A stretch of DNA of 64,000 nt from assembly GCF_011682175.1 (NCBI RefSeq), contig NZ_WHJG01000022.1:58940-122939 (forward strand), in the 5' to 3' direction. Shown here one piece after another: positions 1-10,392 of this stretch. Every line of letters begins with the position of its first letter. The first letter of the stretch is position 1. The notes beneath the pieces are model-generated. The model searched no databases. It was not told the DNA's origin and saw nothing but the letters and a program-made list of their open reading frames with translations. The stretch comes from Massilia frigida. Its GTDB lineage: Bacteria; Pseudomonadota; Gammaproteobacteria; Burkholderiales; Burkholderiaceae_D. Both the position numbers and the translations under genes were made by a program.

Positions 1-2439
1 TCGGGCGACAAGGCGCTCGAACTGGCACGCCGCAGTCCGCAGCCGGAATTGATTCTGCTCGACATCAAAATGCCGGGCATGGATGGCTATACCGTCCTGT
101 CGCGCCTGAAATCGGACCCGGCCACCACCCATATTCCCGTGATCTTCGTCTCCTCCCTGGACGACGCGGCCGACGTCGCCGGCGGCCTCGAACTGGGCGT
201 GGCCGACTACATCACCAAGCCGGTCGATCCGGAATTGCTGCTGCTGCGCGTGAGCACCCAGCTGACCTTGCAGCGCTACCGCGAGGACGCGGCCCTGTTC
301 GACGCCGACCATGGCGCCGAGCCGGCCAGCGCGCCGACCGTGCTGCTGGTCGACGACGTGCCCCAGAACCTGCACGGGCTGCTGGACGCATTGCGCGACG
401 ATTACCGCATCCTGATCGCCGCTTCGGGCGCGAAGGCGCTGGAGATGGTGCGCAGCGAGGCGCCGCCCGACTTGATCTTGCTCGACATCATGATGCCCGG
501 CATGGGCGGCCATGAGGTGTGCCAGCACCTCAAGTCGCTGCCCGAGCATAGCCGCATCCCGATCATTTTCGTCACCGTGGCCGACAGCCGGCAGGACAAG
601 CTCAAGGGCTTCGAGCTGGGCGCGGCCGACTACATCACCAAGCCGTTCGACATCGAGGAAGTGCGCGCCCGGGTGCGCATGCACCTGGAGCTGGGCCGCC
701 TGCGGCGCCAGCTCGAACGCCTGGTCGCCCAGCGCACCGCCATGCTCCAGAAAAGCGAAGAGAAATACCGCATCCTGGCGGACTACTCGCCCAACTGGGA
801 ATACTGGCTGGGTCCGGACGGCAGCTACCAGTACGTCTCGCCCGCGTGCAGCACGGTGTCGGGCTATGCGCCGGCCGACTTTTTCACCGACCCGGGCTTG
901 ATGGAAAAGATCATCGACCCGGCCGATCTGGCGGCCTGGGCCGAGTTCGGGCCGGCCAGCGGCCTCGACGAGCTGGGGCCGTTCGCCTGCCGCATCCGCG
1001 CCCGCGACGGCAGCGAACGCTGGGTCGAGCATGTGGCCAAACGGGTATTCGACGCCGAGGGCAAGCCACGCGGCTGGCGCGGGTCGTATGCGAATATCAC
1101 GCAAAGGCGGCAGGCCGAACAACAGCTCGATTTCGTCACCCGCCGCGATCCCCTGACCGGCTTGTCCAACCGCGCCCTGTTCGGCGAATTGCTGGTGCAC
1201 GCCGTGACGCAGGCCGGGCACGCGCAATCCGAGTTTGCGCTGCTATTCGTCAACCTCGACAACTTCATGACCATCAATGAAAGTCTGGGACACAGTGCCG
1301 GCGACCGCTTGCTCACCGAGGTGGCGATGCGCCTGCGCGCGCTGTTGCCCGGGGTGGATGCGATCGCGCGCGTGGGCGGCGACGAGTTCAATATCGTGCT
1401 CGAGCGCGATACGAACGCGCCCGGCGTCGACCTGGTCGCACAGCGCATCATCGACGCCCTGTCCCTGCCATACCAGCTGGACGGCACCAGCGCCTACGTC
1501 GGCGCCTGCGTCGGCATCGCCCTGTATCCGGCCGACGGTGCCGATGTGGGTAGCTTGCAAAGCAATGCCGCCGCGGCCCTGCACCAGGCCAAGGCCAAGG
1601 GCCCGGGCAGCTTGCGCTTTTTCTCGCCGGAAATGAGTAGCCGCGCCAGGGAAAGGCTGGCACTGGAAGCGGACTTGCGCGGCGCGCTCGAACGGCGCGA
1701 GTTTTCGCTGCATTACCAGCCCCAGCTGGACTTGCGCAGCGGCGAACTGGTCGGCCTGGAAGCGCTGATCCGCTGGACCCATCCGGTACGCGGGGAGGTG
1801 GCGCCGGTCTCGTTTATCCCGCTGGCCGAGGAATGCGGCCTGATCGTCGAACTGGGCGACTGGGTCTTGAAAACGGCTTGCCAGCAGATCCGGCGCTGGA
1901 GCGACGCCGGGCTGGCGCCGCGCCACACGGCGGTGAATATCTCGGCGGTGCAGCTCAGCCGCGGGCGCTTGCTGGAGTCGGTCAAGTGCGCGCTCGACGA
2001 GGCCGGCATCGCCCCGCAACAGCTGGAACTCGAAATCACCGAAAGCTTCGTGATGCTCGAACGCGAGCTCGCGTTCCAGTCGCTGGCCGACTTGCGCGCG
2101 CTCGGGGTGCGCCTGTCGATTGACGATTTCGGCACCGGCTACTCGTCGCTTGCCTATCTGCAGCAACTCAAGGTCCACAAGCTCAAGATCGACATGTCCT
2201 TCGTGCGCGACATGATGAACAATAGCGGCAACGCGGCCATTGTGCGGGCCGTGATCGCGCTCGGGCAAAGCCTGGGGCTGGAAGTGATCGCCGAGGGCGT
2301 GGAAGAGGCCGGACAGGCGCGCTACCTGCGCGACCTGGGCTGCGACGTGATGCAGGGCTATCTGTTCAGCCGGCCCTTGATGGGCGACGCCACCAGCGCC
2401 TTCCTCGCCGATTTCAGTACCCGCCACGTCACTTTTTAG
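1..2439 (+). CDS. Hybrid response regulator with diguanylate cyclase and phosphodiesterase domains (5' end cut by window)
   Basis: The frame is open from base 1, so the start lies upstream of the window. Domain order by eye: end of one receiver domain (to about base 280), a full second receiver (about 340-680, phospho-acceptor in [10 protein letters not shown]), a short coiled linker, PAS (about 760-1110), GGDEF (about 1130-1640) and EAL (about 1670-2410). The GGDEF signature is intact at 1375-1389 with no RxxD inhibitory site before it. The EAL domain keeps EAL (1759-1767), DDFGTG and the AEGVE segment, so both synthesis and hydrolysis of c-di-GMP look chemically possible. Two receivers suggest input from a phosphorelay. 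Its end overlaps by 11 bases the end of the convergent gene that follows. Family call is strong; the net direction of c-di-GMP turnover cannot be told. Confidence 0.93.
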   Translation, partial: SGDKALELARRSPQPELILLDIKMPGMDGYTVLSRLKSDPATTHIPVIFVSSLDDAADVAGGLELGVADYITKPVDPELLLLRVSTQLTLQRYREDAALFDADHGAEPASAPTVLLVDDVPQNLHGLLDALRDDYRILIAASGAKALEMVRSEAPPDLILLDIMMPGMGGHEVCQHLKSLPEHSRIPIIFVTVADSRQDKLKGFELGAADYITKPFDIEEVRARVRMHLELGRLRRQLERLVAQRTAMLQKSEEKYRILADYSPNWEYWLGPDGSYQYVSPACSTVSGYAPADFFTDPGLMEKIIDPADLAAWAEFGPASGLDELGPFACRIRARDGSERWVEHVAKRVFDAEGKPRGWRGSYANITQRRQAEQQLDFVTRRDPLTGLSNRALFGELLVHAVTQAGHAQSEFALLFVNLDNFMTINESLGHSAGDRLLTEVAMRLRALLPGVDAIARVGGDEFNIVLERDTNAPGVDLVAQRIIDALSLPYQLDGTSAYVGACVGIALYPADGADVGSLQSNAAAALHQAKAKGPGSLRFFSPEMSSRARERLALEADLRGALERREFSLHYQPQLDLRSGELVGLEALIRWTHPVRGEVAPVSFIPLAEECGLIVELGDWVLKTACQQIRRWSDAGLAPRHTAVNISAVQLSRGRLLESVKCALDEAGIAPQQLELEITESFVMLERELAFQSLADLRALGVRLSIDDFGTGYSSLAYLQQLKVHKLKIDMSFVRDMMNNSGNAAIVRAVIALGQSLGLEVIAEGVEEAGQARYLRDLGCDVMQGYLFSRPLMGDATSAFLADFSTRHVTF

Positions 2440-3208
2440 GCGAGCGCTTGGGCTGAATGCTGAGTTTGGCCTTGAGTCTTTTCACATCGCCCGATGCGAT
2501 CAAGAGGTCGACGATGGCGTTCATTTCCTCCACGGAAATGGGGCCATCTTTCCTGACCAGGTTGGACAGCTCGACCTGCGAGTCGTAGCGCCCGGCCACG
2601 ATCACTTGCTGGCGCACCTTGGGGTCGTTCAGGTACTTCGCCATGATGACTTCGGGCACGATGCCGATATCGGCATGGTCGGCCAGCACGAAGCGGATCA
2701 CGCTTTCATTGGAGTCGACCAGATACGCCTTGAAATTTTTCTTGATATAGGTTTCGTCGGGGTTGTTGTTGAATAGCTGGTAATGATAGCCGCGCACCCC
2801 GGCTACCGTGGGCACGGTCAGATCGTCGAACACCTTGTGCCCGCCGAAGCGGTTGGCGCGGCGCGCGAAATAGATATCGCCGCTGGTGAAGATGGTCTTG
2901 GTCGGCAGCAAGCCGAGTTCCGGCCTGGTCCACGCGGTGGTGCGCAAGGGATACACGTCGGCTTCCTTGTCGATGAAGACGCGGTCGAGGCGCAGGCGCG
3001 GGTAAATGATCAGTTCGAAATGAAACTTGTCCTGCACGTCGTTCATCCGGTTGACGAAATCGGCCAGCTCGCCCTTGGGCACCTTGCGACTGTCCAGGTA
3101 CATGAGCTGGGCCCATGAATCGGTGGCGACGATGACCTTGATGCGGGCCTGCGCGCCAGCGGCGGCGAGCGCCAGGCACGAGGCCAGCAAGGCGGACTTC
3201 AGCAGCAT
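2429..3208 (-). CDS. Periplasmic solute-binding protein, SBP_bac_3-like
   Basis: A 259-residue exported protein resembling the periplasmic amino-acid/polar solute-binding fold. I chose the ATG at 3208 because it begins a classic Sec signal peptide ([21 protein letters not shown]) and has GGTGAG about 10 bases upstream; the longer open frame to 3307 adds a non-signal-like stretch. Near residue 20 the mature protein begins [11 protein letters not shown], typical of the first strand of these proteins. In related genomes such stand-alone binding proteins often lie beside GGDEF/EAL genes and no permease is present here, so it may be a sensor-type binding protein rather than part of an ABC importer (inference). 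The ligand is unknown. Confidence 0.75.
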   Translation of the reverse strand: MLLKSALLASCLALAAAGAQARIKVIVATDSWAQLMYLDSRKVPKGELADFVNRMNDVQDKFHFELIIYPRLRLDRVFIDKEADVYPLRTTAWTRPELGLLPTKTIFTSGDIYFARRANRFGGHKVFDDLTVPTVAGVRGYHYQLFNNNPDETYIKKNFKAYLVDSNESVIRFVLADHADIGIVPEVIMAKYLNDPKVRQQVIVAGRYDSQVELSNLVRKDGPISVEEMNAIVDLLIASGDVKRLKAKLSIQPKRSPKK

Positions 3209-3333
3209 TCGATAGTGGCTCACCGTGCACTCGCTCCAGGAGAAGATCTTGGTACAGGATACCGCGAAACAAGATTTCCATCCAATACAGCGCGCGCCGA
3301 TTGCCACGGCGCTGTGTGTTTTGCCGCTCGCCT

Positions 3334-4296
3334 TTAGCGGGCCTGGATCATCCCCTGGATGACGCTGGCCATGCCTTCGACCACCTTGCCCATGCTGGCG
3401 TAGTCGAGTTTGTCGGGGGTGTCGCTGCCACGGTGATAGTGCGGATAGCGCATGGTCGCGGTATCGGTAATCATGACCGCGTCGTAGCCCTCCTTGTTGT
3501 AGGAAGTGTGATCGGACCAGGTGACGCCCTTGACGAACGATGGCGCGGCCAGCGACTCGGCTGGGAAGGTGGAGGCCTTGCGGAACGCCGCCACGGTTTT
3601 GCGTACCAGCCCGGTCGAGCCGAGCGTGCCGACAAAGGCGATGAAATTGCCCTGGTCCGGGTAAAAGGCGGACACGCCGGGTGGATAGCGCTGGCTGTTC
3701 TTGTCGCTGGAGTAGTAGCCGATGGTTTCCAGGACCAGTGCCGCCTCGACACGCTCGCCGCGCGCCTTGAGCGCCCTGGCGTGATGGCGGCTGCCCATGC
3801 CTTCGCCGCCGAAATACGGCGGTTCCTCGTTGACAAACAGGACAAACCTGAGTTCGTTACCGGGGGCGGGGATCACGCGCTTGAACATGCGCGCCAGTTC
3901 GAGCACGGCGGCGGTGCCGCTGCCGTTGTCGTTGGCGCCCGGCGTGCCCGGCGCGGAATCGTAATGCGCGCCGACGATATAGACGCGCTCCGGCCGCTTG
4001 CCCTTGGCAATATTGGCGATCGACACTTCCAGGTTGCGCACGCGCTGGCCGTCATAGGCATATTCGTCGCGCCGCACCGCGTAGCCCTGGGCGGCGAGGG
4101 TGGCTTCGAGGTACAGGGCGGCTTTTTCGAGCGCGGCCGGGGTGCTAGTGTTGTGTTCGCTTGAAGCGATGTGGCGCACATGGGCGGCCAGGCGGGCGGG
4201 CAGGTCGGCTTGCGGCGCGGCAGCGGCGGGAGCGGTCAGCGCGGCGGCCAGCACGGCCATGGTGGTGTTGAACAGCGTGCTCATTCGAATGCGCAT
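3334..4296 (-). CDS. Secreted M28 family zinc aminopeptidase
   Basis: 320 residues with a signal peptide (or start at the second Met, residue 5). The M28 zinc ligands and catalytic acids are recognisable: GAHYDSAP (His ligand), GANDNGSG (bridging Asp), FVNEEPP (catalytic Glu and Glu ligand), an LETIGYY segment and the C-terminal HYHRGSDTPDKLDY (His ligand). The family removes N-terminal residues from peptides outside the cytoplasm using two zinc ions; length is normal for a single-domain member without a PA insert. It is followed after 125 bases by the solute-binding protein on the same strand, so the two may be co-transcribed. Substrate specificity cannot be told. Confidence 0.88.
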   Translation of the reverse strand: MRIRMSTLFNTTMAVLAAALTAPAAAAPQADLPARLAAHVRHIASSEHNTSTPAALEKAALYLEATLAAQGYAVRRDEYAYDGQRVRNLEVSIANIAKGKRPERVYIVGAHYDSAPGTPGANDNGSGTAAVLELARMFKRVIPAPGNELRFVLFVNEEPPYFGGEGMGSRHHARALKARGERVEAALVLETIGYYSSDKNSQRYPPGVSAFYPDQGNFIAFVGTLGSTGLVRKTVAAFRKASTFPAESLAAPSFVKGVTWSDHTSYNKEGYDAVMITDTATMRYPHYHRGSDTPDKLDYASMGKVVEGMASVIQGMIQAR

Positions 4297-4379
4297 TGTG
4301 GCCCCGGGATCGGTAGACAGGATGAATGGCCGTGAAGTTCCCGGCCAGGCGGAGTGACGACAAGCGCGATTGTACAGCC

Positions 4380-4410
4380 GGGGCCGGGTCTGGATGCCAG
4401 ACCCGGCCCC
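4380..4410 (-). terminator. Strong GC hairpin after the efflux operon
   Basis: A perfect 14-base stem (GGGGCCGGGTCTGG with its complement) and a 3-base loop lie 15 bases past the stop of the outer-membrane factor gene. There is no U tract on either strand, so it may stabilise the 3' end or block transcription without being a canonical intrinsic terminator. Confidence 0.55.
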
Positions 4411-4425
4411 GTCGGGGAGAGGGAT

Positions 4426-5817
4426 TTATTGCGCAGCGGTCCAGCCGCCGCCGAGCACGCGGTACAAGGTGACCTGGTTTTGCAGCCGCTGCAAATTGGC
4501 TTGCACCGCCGCCTGTTCGGCGGAAAACAGCGAACGCTGGGCGTCGAGCAAATCGAGGTAGCTGGAGGCGCCGCTGCGGTAGCGCAAGTCCGACAGCTTG
4601 AAGCGCTCGGCCTCGGCCTGGGCCACCGAACGCTGGGCGCGCAGCTGCTCGCCGAACGCGGCCTGGCCCGCCAGCGCGTCCGATACTTCGCGGAATGCCG
4701 TCTGCACCGATTTTTCGTACTGCGCCACGGCGATGTCGCGCCCCGCCTTGGCGCTGCCCAGGTTGGCGTTGTTGCGGCCGTAGTCGAAGATCGGCAGCAC
4801 CATCTGCGGCGCAAAGCTCCAGCCGTAGGAAGCGCTCTTGAACAAGCCGCTCAGCTCCTTGCTGGCGCTGCCGGCGCTGCCCGTGAGCGTGATGCGCGGG
4901 AAGAAAGCCGCGCGCGCCGCGCCGATGTTGGCATTGGCGGCGATCAGCTGCTGCTCGGCGGCGCGGATGTCCGGGCGCACCGTCAGCAAGTCCGACGGCA
5001 AGCCGGCCGGCAATTCGCTCAGCGACATCGCCGCCAGCGTGGTGCTGGTATCCGGCCCGGCCGGCAAGGTCTGGCCGACCAGCAAGGTCAGCAGATTGAG
5101 GTCCTGGGCGCGCTGGCGCTGTTGCTGGGCCAGTACCACGCGGGCGCTGTCGAGCAGCGACAATCCCTGTTGCAGGTCGAGCTTGGACACCACGCCATGG
5201 TCGAACTTGAGCTGGATCAGCTTGAGCGATTCCTCGCGCGCGCCCAGGGTTTTTTGCGTCAGGCCCAGCAATTCTTCATCGGCCAGGAGGCTCAGATAAG
5301 CGTTGGCGACCGAGGCGACCAGGCTGATGTGCGTGCTCTTGCGCGCTTCCTCGCTGGCCAGGTACTGGGCCAGGCCGGCGTCGCTCAGGCTGCGCACGCG
5401 GCCGAACAGGTCCAGCTCGAACGAGCTGATGCCAAACCCGGCCGTGTAGCTGCTGTTGATGCTGTCGTCCGCTCCCGGCACGCGGCTGCCGCTGACGGTG
5501 GCGTTGAGCGAAGGCAGGCGCTCGGCGCGGCGGATCTGGTGCTGCGCGCGCGCCTGTTCGATGTTCAGGATCGCCACGCGCAGGTCGCGGTTATTTGCCA
5601 GCGCCAGTTCGATCAGTTGCTTCAAGCGTGCATCGGCGAAGAAGCGCTGCCAGGCGATGCTGGATGCCGCTTCGGTGCTGGCGCTGCTGATCGCTGGCGC
5701 CGGGAAGGCGGGCGCCACCGGCGCGGCCGGACGCTCGTACCTGGGTGCCATCGAGGCGCAGCCGGCCAGGACCAGGATCAGGGCCAGCGGAGACAGTCGG
5801 GTCATCAATTTAGTCAT
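4426..5817 (-). CDS. RND efflux outer-membrane factor lipoprotein, NodT/OprM family
   Basis: 463 residues. The N-terminus is a lipoprotein signal with lipobox LAGC (LVLAGCASMAPRYERP), followed by the two repeated outer-membrane efflux domains (OEP) rich in long helices, for example around LSDAGLAQYLASEEARKSTH and VRPDIRAAEQQLIAANANIGAARAAFFP. It would form the trimeric outer-membrane channel that docks to the pump-adaptor complex encoded upstream. Its start overlaps the pump stop by 8 bases, implying translational coupling. Length and motifs are normal for the family; substrate range cannot be read from sequence. Confidence 0.95.
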   Translation of the reverse strand: MTKLMTRLSPLALILVLAGCASMAPRYERPAAPVAPAFPAPAISSASTEAASSIAWQRFFADARLKQLIELALANNRDLRVAILNIEQARAQHQIRRAERLPSLNATVSGSRVPGADDSINSSYTAGFGISSFELDLFGRVRSLSDAGLAQYLASEEARKSTHISLVASVANAYLSLLADEELLGLTQKTLGAREESLKLIQLKFDHGVVSKLDLQQGLSLLDSARVVLAQQQRQRAQDLNLLTLLVGQTLPAGPDTSTTLAAMSLSELPAGLPSDLLTVRPDIRAAEQQLIAANANIGAARAAFFPRITLTGSAGSASKELSGLFKSASYGWSFAPQMVLPIFDYGRNNANLGSAKAGRDIAVAQYEKSVQTAFREVSDALAGQAAFGEQLRAQRSVAQAEAERFKLSDLRYRSGASSYLDLLDAQRSLFSAEQAAVQANLQRLQNQVTLYRVLGGGWTAAQ

Positions 5818-8800
5818 GTTTTACCTCTGCGGTCAAAGCGGCGCCATCTTCGTGCGCGTATTTCTTGCGCTGGCGTTCGCTGCCCTTGAATAGTTTGCGC
5901 ACCACCACGAAGAACACGGGGATGAAGAACACGCCCAGTGCGGTCGCGGTGATCATGCCGCCGGCCACGCCGGTACCGATGGCGCGCTGGCTGGCCGAAC
6001 CGGCGCCGCTGGCGATCACCAGCGGCATCACGCCGAGGATGAAGGCGAACGAAGTCATCAGGATCGGACGGAAGCGCAGGTGGCACGCTTCGATGGCCGC
6101 TTCCACCAGCGGTTTGCCCTGCGCCTGCAAGTCCTTGGCGAATTCGATGATCAGGACCGCATTCTTGGCACCGAGGCCGATGATGGTGATCAGGCCGACC
6201 TTGAAGTAGACGTCATTCGGGAAGCCGCGTCCGCCGGCCGCGATCAGCGCGCCCAGCACGCCGAGCGGCACCACCAGCAGCACGGCCACCGGAATCGACC
6301 AGCTTTCGTACAGCGCGGCCAGGGCCAGGAATACCGCCAGCAGGGCGAAACCGAGCAGCACGAACACAGTCGAGCCGGACAGTTTTTCTTCGCGCGACTG
6401 GCCAGTCCATTCGAAGCCGAAGCCTGGCGGCAATTCGGACGCGATGCGTTCCATTTCAGCCAGCGCGTCGCCGGTGCTGCGGCCCGGCGCGGCGTCGCCG
6501 GCGATGCGCATGGTCGGGTAGCCGTTGTAGCGCACCGTCTGCATCGGGCCGGTGATCCAGCGCGTCGTGGCGAACGAGGACAGCGGCACTTGCTGGCCCT
6601 TGTTGTTGACCGCGTTCAGTTTCAGCAAGTCTTCCGGCTGCATGCGGTCCTTGGCGTCGGCCTGGACCACCACGCGCTGCAAGCGCCCGGCGTTCGGGAA
6701 GTCGTTCACGTAGGACGAGCCGAGCGAGGTCGAAATGGCGGTGTTGATGGCGTCAAAGGTCACGCCCTGGGCGCTGGCCTTGTCGCGGTCGATGTCGAGC
6801 TGCACCTGCGGCGCATCTTCCAGGCCTTCCGGACGCACGCCGGCCAGCACAGGGCTCTTGCTGGCCGCACCGAGCACCTGGCCGCGCGCGGCGAGCAGGG
6901 CTGCGCGTCCGAGGCCGGCACGGTCTTGCAGGCGGAACGAGAAGCCGGTGCTGCTGCCCAGTTCGGGAATCGGCGGCGGGCTGATGGCGAAGATGAAAGC
7001 GTCGCGCACGCGGCTCATGCGGCCCGAAATGCGCCCGGCCACGTCGCTGGCGCTGTGGCCGGCGCCGCCGCGCTCTTTCCAGTTCTTGAGCGTGATGAAG
7101 CCGAGCGCCATGTTCTGGCCCGAGCCGGAAAAGCTGAAACCCTGCACCCCGACCATGCTGGCCACTTCCGACTGCTTGAGGATGAAGTCTTCCGCTTCGC
7201 GCAGCGCCTTGCCGGTGCGTTCCAGCGTGGCGCCAGGCGGCAGCTGGAAGTTGGCGATGATGTAGCCCTGGTCTTCGTTCGGCAGGAAGGAGTTCGGCAA
7301 ACGCACGAACAGCAGCCCGACCACGGCGACCAGCGCGACGAACACGATCATCGAGCGGCCGGTGTGGCGCAAGGTGGTGGCGACCCAGCCTTCGTACTTC
7401 TTGGCGGTGCGCGTGAAGCCGCGGTTGAACCAGCCGAAGAAGCCTTTCTTGGCGTGGTTGTGGCCGGCTTCGACGGGTTTCAAGAAGTGGGCGCACATGG
7501 CCGGCGTGAGCGAGAGCGCCATGAAAGCCGAGAACAGGATCGACGAGACCATCACCGCCGAAAACTGGCGATAAATATTACCGACCGCGCCGCCAAAGAA
7601 GGCCAGCGGCACGAACACCGACACCAGCACCACGGTCACGCCGATGATGGCGCCCGAAATCTTGCCCATCGCCTTGCGCGTCGCTTCGAGCGGCGGCAAG
7701 CCTTCTTCGCTCATGATGCGTTCGACGTTTTCGACCACCACGATGGCGTCATCGACCACGATACCGATCACCAGCACCATGCCGAACATGGTGAGCACGT
7801 TGATCGAAAAGCCCAGCGCCAGCAGGGTCGCGAGCGAGCCGAGCAATGCCACCGGCACCACGATGGTGGGAATCAGGGTGTAGCGGAAATTTTGCAGGAA
7901 CAGGTACATCACCAGGAATACCAGGATGACCGCTTCGACCAGGGTTTCCAGCACTTGCTTGATGGAGATCTCGACGAACGCCGAGCTGTCGAACGGCACC
8001 GCGTATTTCATCCCGGCCGGGAAGTATTTGGACAGTTCGTTCATGCGCGCGCGCACCAGCTTGGCCGTTTCCAGCGCATTGCCGCTCGGCGAAAGCTGGA
8101 TGCCGATGCCGGTCGACGGCTTGCCGTTCAGGCGCGCCGAGGTGGAGTAGCTCTGGCCGCCGATTTCGATGCGGGCCACGTCTTTCAGGCGCACGGTCGC
8201 GCCGTCCGGATTGGAGCGCAGGATGATGTTGCCGAACTGCTCGATGCTGGCCAGCTGGCCGGTCACGACCACGGTGGCGGTGATGGCTTGTCCGCCCAGG
8301 TTCGGCAAGTCGCCGATGGTGCCCGAGGCGACTTGCGCATTCTGGGTGCGGATGGCGTTGTTCACATCGGCCGGCGACAGGTTGAAGCCCACCAGTTTGG
8401 CCGGATCGATCCAGATGCGCATGGCTTTTTCGGTACCGAACAACTGGGCCTGGCCCACGCCGCGAATACGCTGGATTTCCGGCAGTACGGTGCGCGAGGC
8501 GTAGTCGCCGAGCGCAATCGGGTCCCATTTCGGGTCGTCCGACGAGAGGATGGTAAACAGCAGGAAGTTCGAGCGCGCCTTGTCCACGCGCACGCCCTGC
8601 TGCACCACCGCCTGCGGCAGGCGCGGGGTGGCGCGGCCGAGGCGGTTCTGCACGTCGACCTGGGCCAGGTCGGCATTGGTACCGGTCTCGAAACTGAGCG
8701 TGATGGTGCCGGTGCCGTTGGCCTGGCTGTTCGATTCCATGTAGATCAGGCCGGGCGAACCGTTCATCTCGCGTTCGATCACGCTGATGACGCTGTCCTC

Positions 8801-8971
8801 CAGGGTCTGGGCCGACGCGCCCGGGTAGGAGGTGGTGACCACGATGGCCGGCGGCGCCACGGTGGGGTATTGGGCGATCGGCAGCTGGGTGATCGCCACC
8901 GCGCCGACAACCATGATGAATAATGCGATCACCCACGCAAAAATGGGGCGATCAATAAAGAAACGAGCCAT
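5810..8971 (-). CDS. RND multidrug efflux pump, inner-membrane HAE1 family
   Basis: 1053 residues, standard for AcrB/MexB/MexF-type pumps. The sequence opens MARFFIDRPIFAWVIALFIM (TM1) and carries the proton-relay residues: the Asp pair in TM4 (GIVVDDAIVVVENVERI) and the Lys in TM10 (GLGAKNAVLIIEFAKDL). Two large periplasmic loops follow TM1 and TM7. It would use proton motive force to export drugs or other amphiphiles through the adjacent outer-membrane factor. It is the middle gene of adaptor-pump-OMF, 20 bases after the adaptor gene. Confidence 0.96.
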   Translation of the reverse strand: MARFFIDRPIFAWVIALFIMVVGAVAITQLPIAQYPTVAPPAIVVTTSYPGASAQTLEDSVISVIEREMNGSPGLIYMESNSQANGTGTITLSFETGTNADLAQVDVQNRLGRATPRLPQAVVQQGVRVDKARSNFLLFTILSSDDPKWDPIALGDYASRTVLPEIQRIRGVGQAQLFGTEKAMRIWIDPAKLVGFNLSPADVNNAIRTQNAQVASGTIGDLPNLGGQAITATVVVTGQLASIEQFGNIILRSNPDGATVRLKDVARIEIGGQSYSTSARLNGKPSTGIGIQLSPSGNALETAKLVRARMNELSKYFPAGMKYAVPFDSSAFVEISIKQVLETLVEAVILVFLVMYLFLQNFRYTLIPTIVVPVALLGSLATLLALGFSINVLTMFGMVLVIGIVVDDAIVVVENVERIMSEEGLPPLEATRKAMGKISGAIIGVTVVLVSVFVPLAFFGGAVGNIYRQFSAVMVSSILFSAFMALSLTPAMCAHFLKPVEAGHNHAKKGFFGWFNRGFTRTAKKYEGWVATTLRHTGRSMIVFVALVAVVGLLFVRLPNSFLPNEDQGYIIANFQLPPGATLERTGKALREAEDFILKQSEVASMVGVQGFSFSGSGQNMALGFITLKNWKERGGAGHSASDVAGRISGRMSRVRDAFIFAISPPPIPELGSSTGFSFRLQDRAGLGRAALLAARGQVLGAASKSPVLAGVRPEGLEDAPQVQLDIDRDKASAQGVTFDAINTAISTSLGSSYVNDFPNAGRLQRVVVQADAKDRMQPEDLLKLNAVNNKGQQVPLSSFATTRWITGPMQTVRYNGYPTMRIAGDAAPGRSTGDALAEMERIASELPPGFGFEWTGQSREEKLSGSTVFVLLGFALLAVFLALAALYESWSIPVAVLLVVPLGVLGALIAAGGRGFPNDVYFKVGLITIIGLGAKNAVLIIEFAKDLQAQGKPLVEAAIEACHLRFRPILMTSFAFILGVMPLVIASGAGSASQRAIGTGVAGGMITATALGVFFIPVFFVVVRKLFKGSERQRKKYAHEDGAALTAEVKHD

Positions 8972-8991
8972 GAAGGAGTCCTGTTATATGT

Positions 8992-10242
8992 TTAACGGCT
9001 GGCGGCCGCGGCGGCACTGGCCGCCGGCGCAGCGCTGGCAGCGGGTGCGGCAGCGGCGGGAGCGCCACCGGCGGCTGGCGCTGCGCCCGGCGTCCATGGC
9101 ACCGGCTTGACCGTCATGCCGGGCGCCTGCATCTTCTGGAAGCCATCGACCACGACCTGCTCGCCCGGCTTGATGCCTTCGAGGACAATCCATTTGCCGT
9201 TCTGCTGCGACGCCACCTTGACCGGACGCGGGCCGGGTTTGCCGTCCGGGCCGACGATGATGACCGTGTCGCCCTGGCTGCCGCGCGTGACGGCTTGCTG
9301 GGGAATGAGCATGCCGGCCGGCAGTTCAGCCTGCGACAGGCGCACGCGCACGTACTGGCCGGGCAGCAGCAAGCCATCCTGGTTCGGCACTTCGGCGCGC
9401 AGGGTGACCTGGCCCGAGGTCGGGTCGACGCTCACGTCGGAAAACAGCAGCTTGCCCTTGCTTGGCAGTTCGGAGCCGTCTTCCAGCAAGATCGATACCG
9501 GCAGCGACTCGGCGTTGCGCACTTTCAGGCTGGCCGACTTGCGCAGGCGCTGCAGGTCGGAGGCCGACTGGGTGAAGTTGACGTAGACGTGATTGGTTTG
9601 CTGGATCAGGGCCAGCTGGGTCGCTTCTGTTGCGCTGACCAGCGCGCCTTCGGTGACCAGGGCGCGCCCGATACGGCCGGCGATCGGCGCCGTGACCCGG
9701 GTGTAGGCGTTATTGATCCGGGCGATCTGCAGCGCCGCTTTGGCGGCTGCCACGTCGGCCTCGGCCTGCTTCTGGGTGGCCACGACGTTGATGTATTCCT
9801 GCTTGCTGACCGCGTTCGCTTCCACCAGCGGCTTGTAGCGTTCGGCCTGGGCGGCGGCCTGGGTCAGGTTGGCCTGGGCCTTGCCGAGGGTCGCCTGGGC
9901 GCTCAGCAGCGAGGCGGCGTACGACGCCGGATCGATCTGGAACAGTTCCTGGCCGGCCTTGACTTCGCTACCCTCTGTAAACAAGCGCTTGAGCACCACG
10001 CCATTCACCCGCGCCCGGACCTGGGCCACGCGGATCGGTTCGACCCGGCCCGGCAGTTCGGTTTGCAGGGCGACCGGTTCGAAGTTGGCTGTAATCACCC
10101 CCACTTCCGGTGGCGGGCGCTGGGCGCCAGCGCCGGGCGCGGCGTCTTTCTTGTCGCCGCAGGCCGATAACAAAGCCAGCGCAGCGAGCGTGCAGGCGGC
10201 GATCCGGGTCAGGGACGGGGAAGGGAGGAGGGTGTGGCGCAT
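8992..10242 (-). CDS. RND efflux periplasmic adaptor lipoprotein (AcrA-type membrane fusion protein)
   Basis: 416 residues. Lipobox in LALLSACGDKKDAAP anchors the mature protein to the inner membrane. The usual order is present: beta-barrel start, lipoyl half-motif (PGRVEPIRVAQVRARVNGVVLKR), alpha-hairpin (about residues 105-170), second lipoyl half (YTRVTAPIAGRIGRALV), beta-barrel and membrane-proximal domain. The last 45 residues are an Ala/Pro-rich tail. First gene of the operon, transcribed away from the TetR repressor across a shared 150-base promoter region, the layout of acrR-acrAB. Confidence 0.95.
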   Translation of the reverse strand: MRHTLLPSPSLTRIAACTLAALALLSACGDKKDAAPGAGAQRPPPEVGVITANFEPVALQTELPGRVEPIRVAQVRARVNGVVLKRLFTEGSEVKAGQELFQIDPASYAASLLSAQATLGKAQANLTQAAAQAERYKPLVEANAVSKQEYINVVATQKQAEADVAAAKAALQIARINNAYTRVTAPIAGRIGRALVTEGALVSATEATQLALIQQTNHVYVNFTQSASDLQRLRKSASLKVRNAESLPVSILLEDGSELPSKGKLLFSDVSVDPTSGQVTLRAEVPNQDGLLLPGQYVRVRLSQAELPAGMLIPQQAVTRGSQGDTVIIVGPDGKPGPRPVKVASQQNGKWIVLEGIKPGEQVVVDGFQKMQAPGMTVKPVPWTPGAAPAAGGAPAAAAPAASAAPAASAAAAASR

Positions 10243-10334
10243 TACGTGTGCATCCTTTAAGTAAGGGATGGGCTGTGGTTACATCCGCCGGAGGGGTGTA
10301 ATTACGAACTTCATCGCGGGCTTCCTGATTTTGG

Positions 10335-10370
10335 AATATACTAACATGACTGTATGTTTAATGTTTGACG
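10335..10370. promoter_or_regulatory. Putative TetR/AcrR operator and efflux promoter
   Basis: Between the divergent adaptor and repressor genes lies AACAT-N6-ATGTT (10343-10358), an inverted repeat extended on one side by a second ATGTTT. Read on the minus strand it resembles the ACATAC...ATGT pattern of AcrR-type operators. A -10-like TATATT (10340-10335, minus strand) adjoins it, so repressor binding would cover the efflux promoter. Sites are inferred by eye. Confidence 0.5.
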
Positions 10371-10392
10371 CCCCCTGAAAGGGAGGAGTTGC

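Noticed and set aside
6080..8923. Long plus-strand open frame opposite the RND pump gene
   Set aside because: Its translation is His/Gln/Arg-rich without domains; the minus-strand frame is a complete RND pump. High GC leaves antisense frames open.
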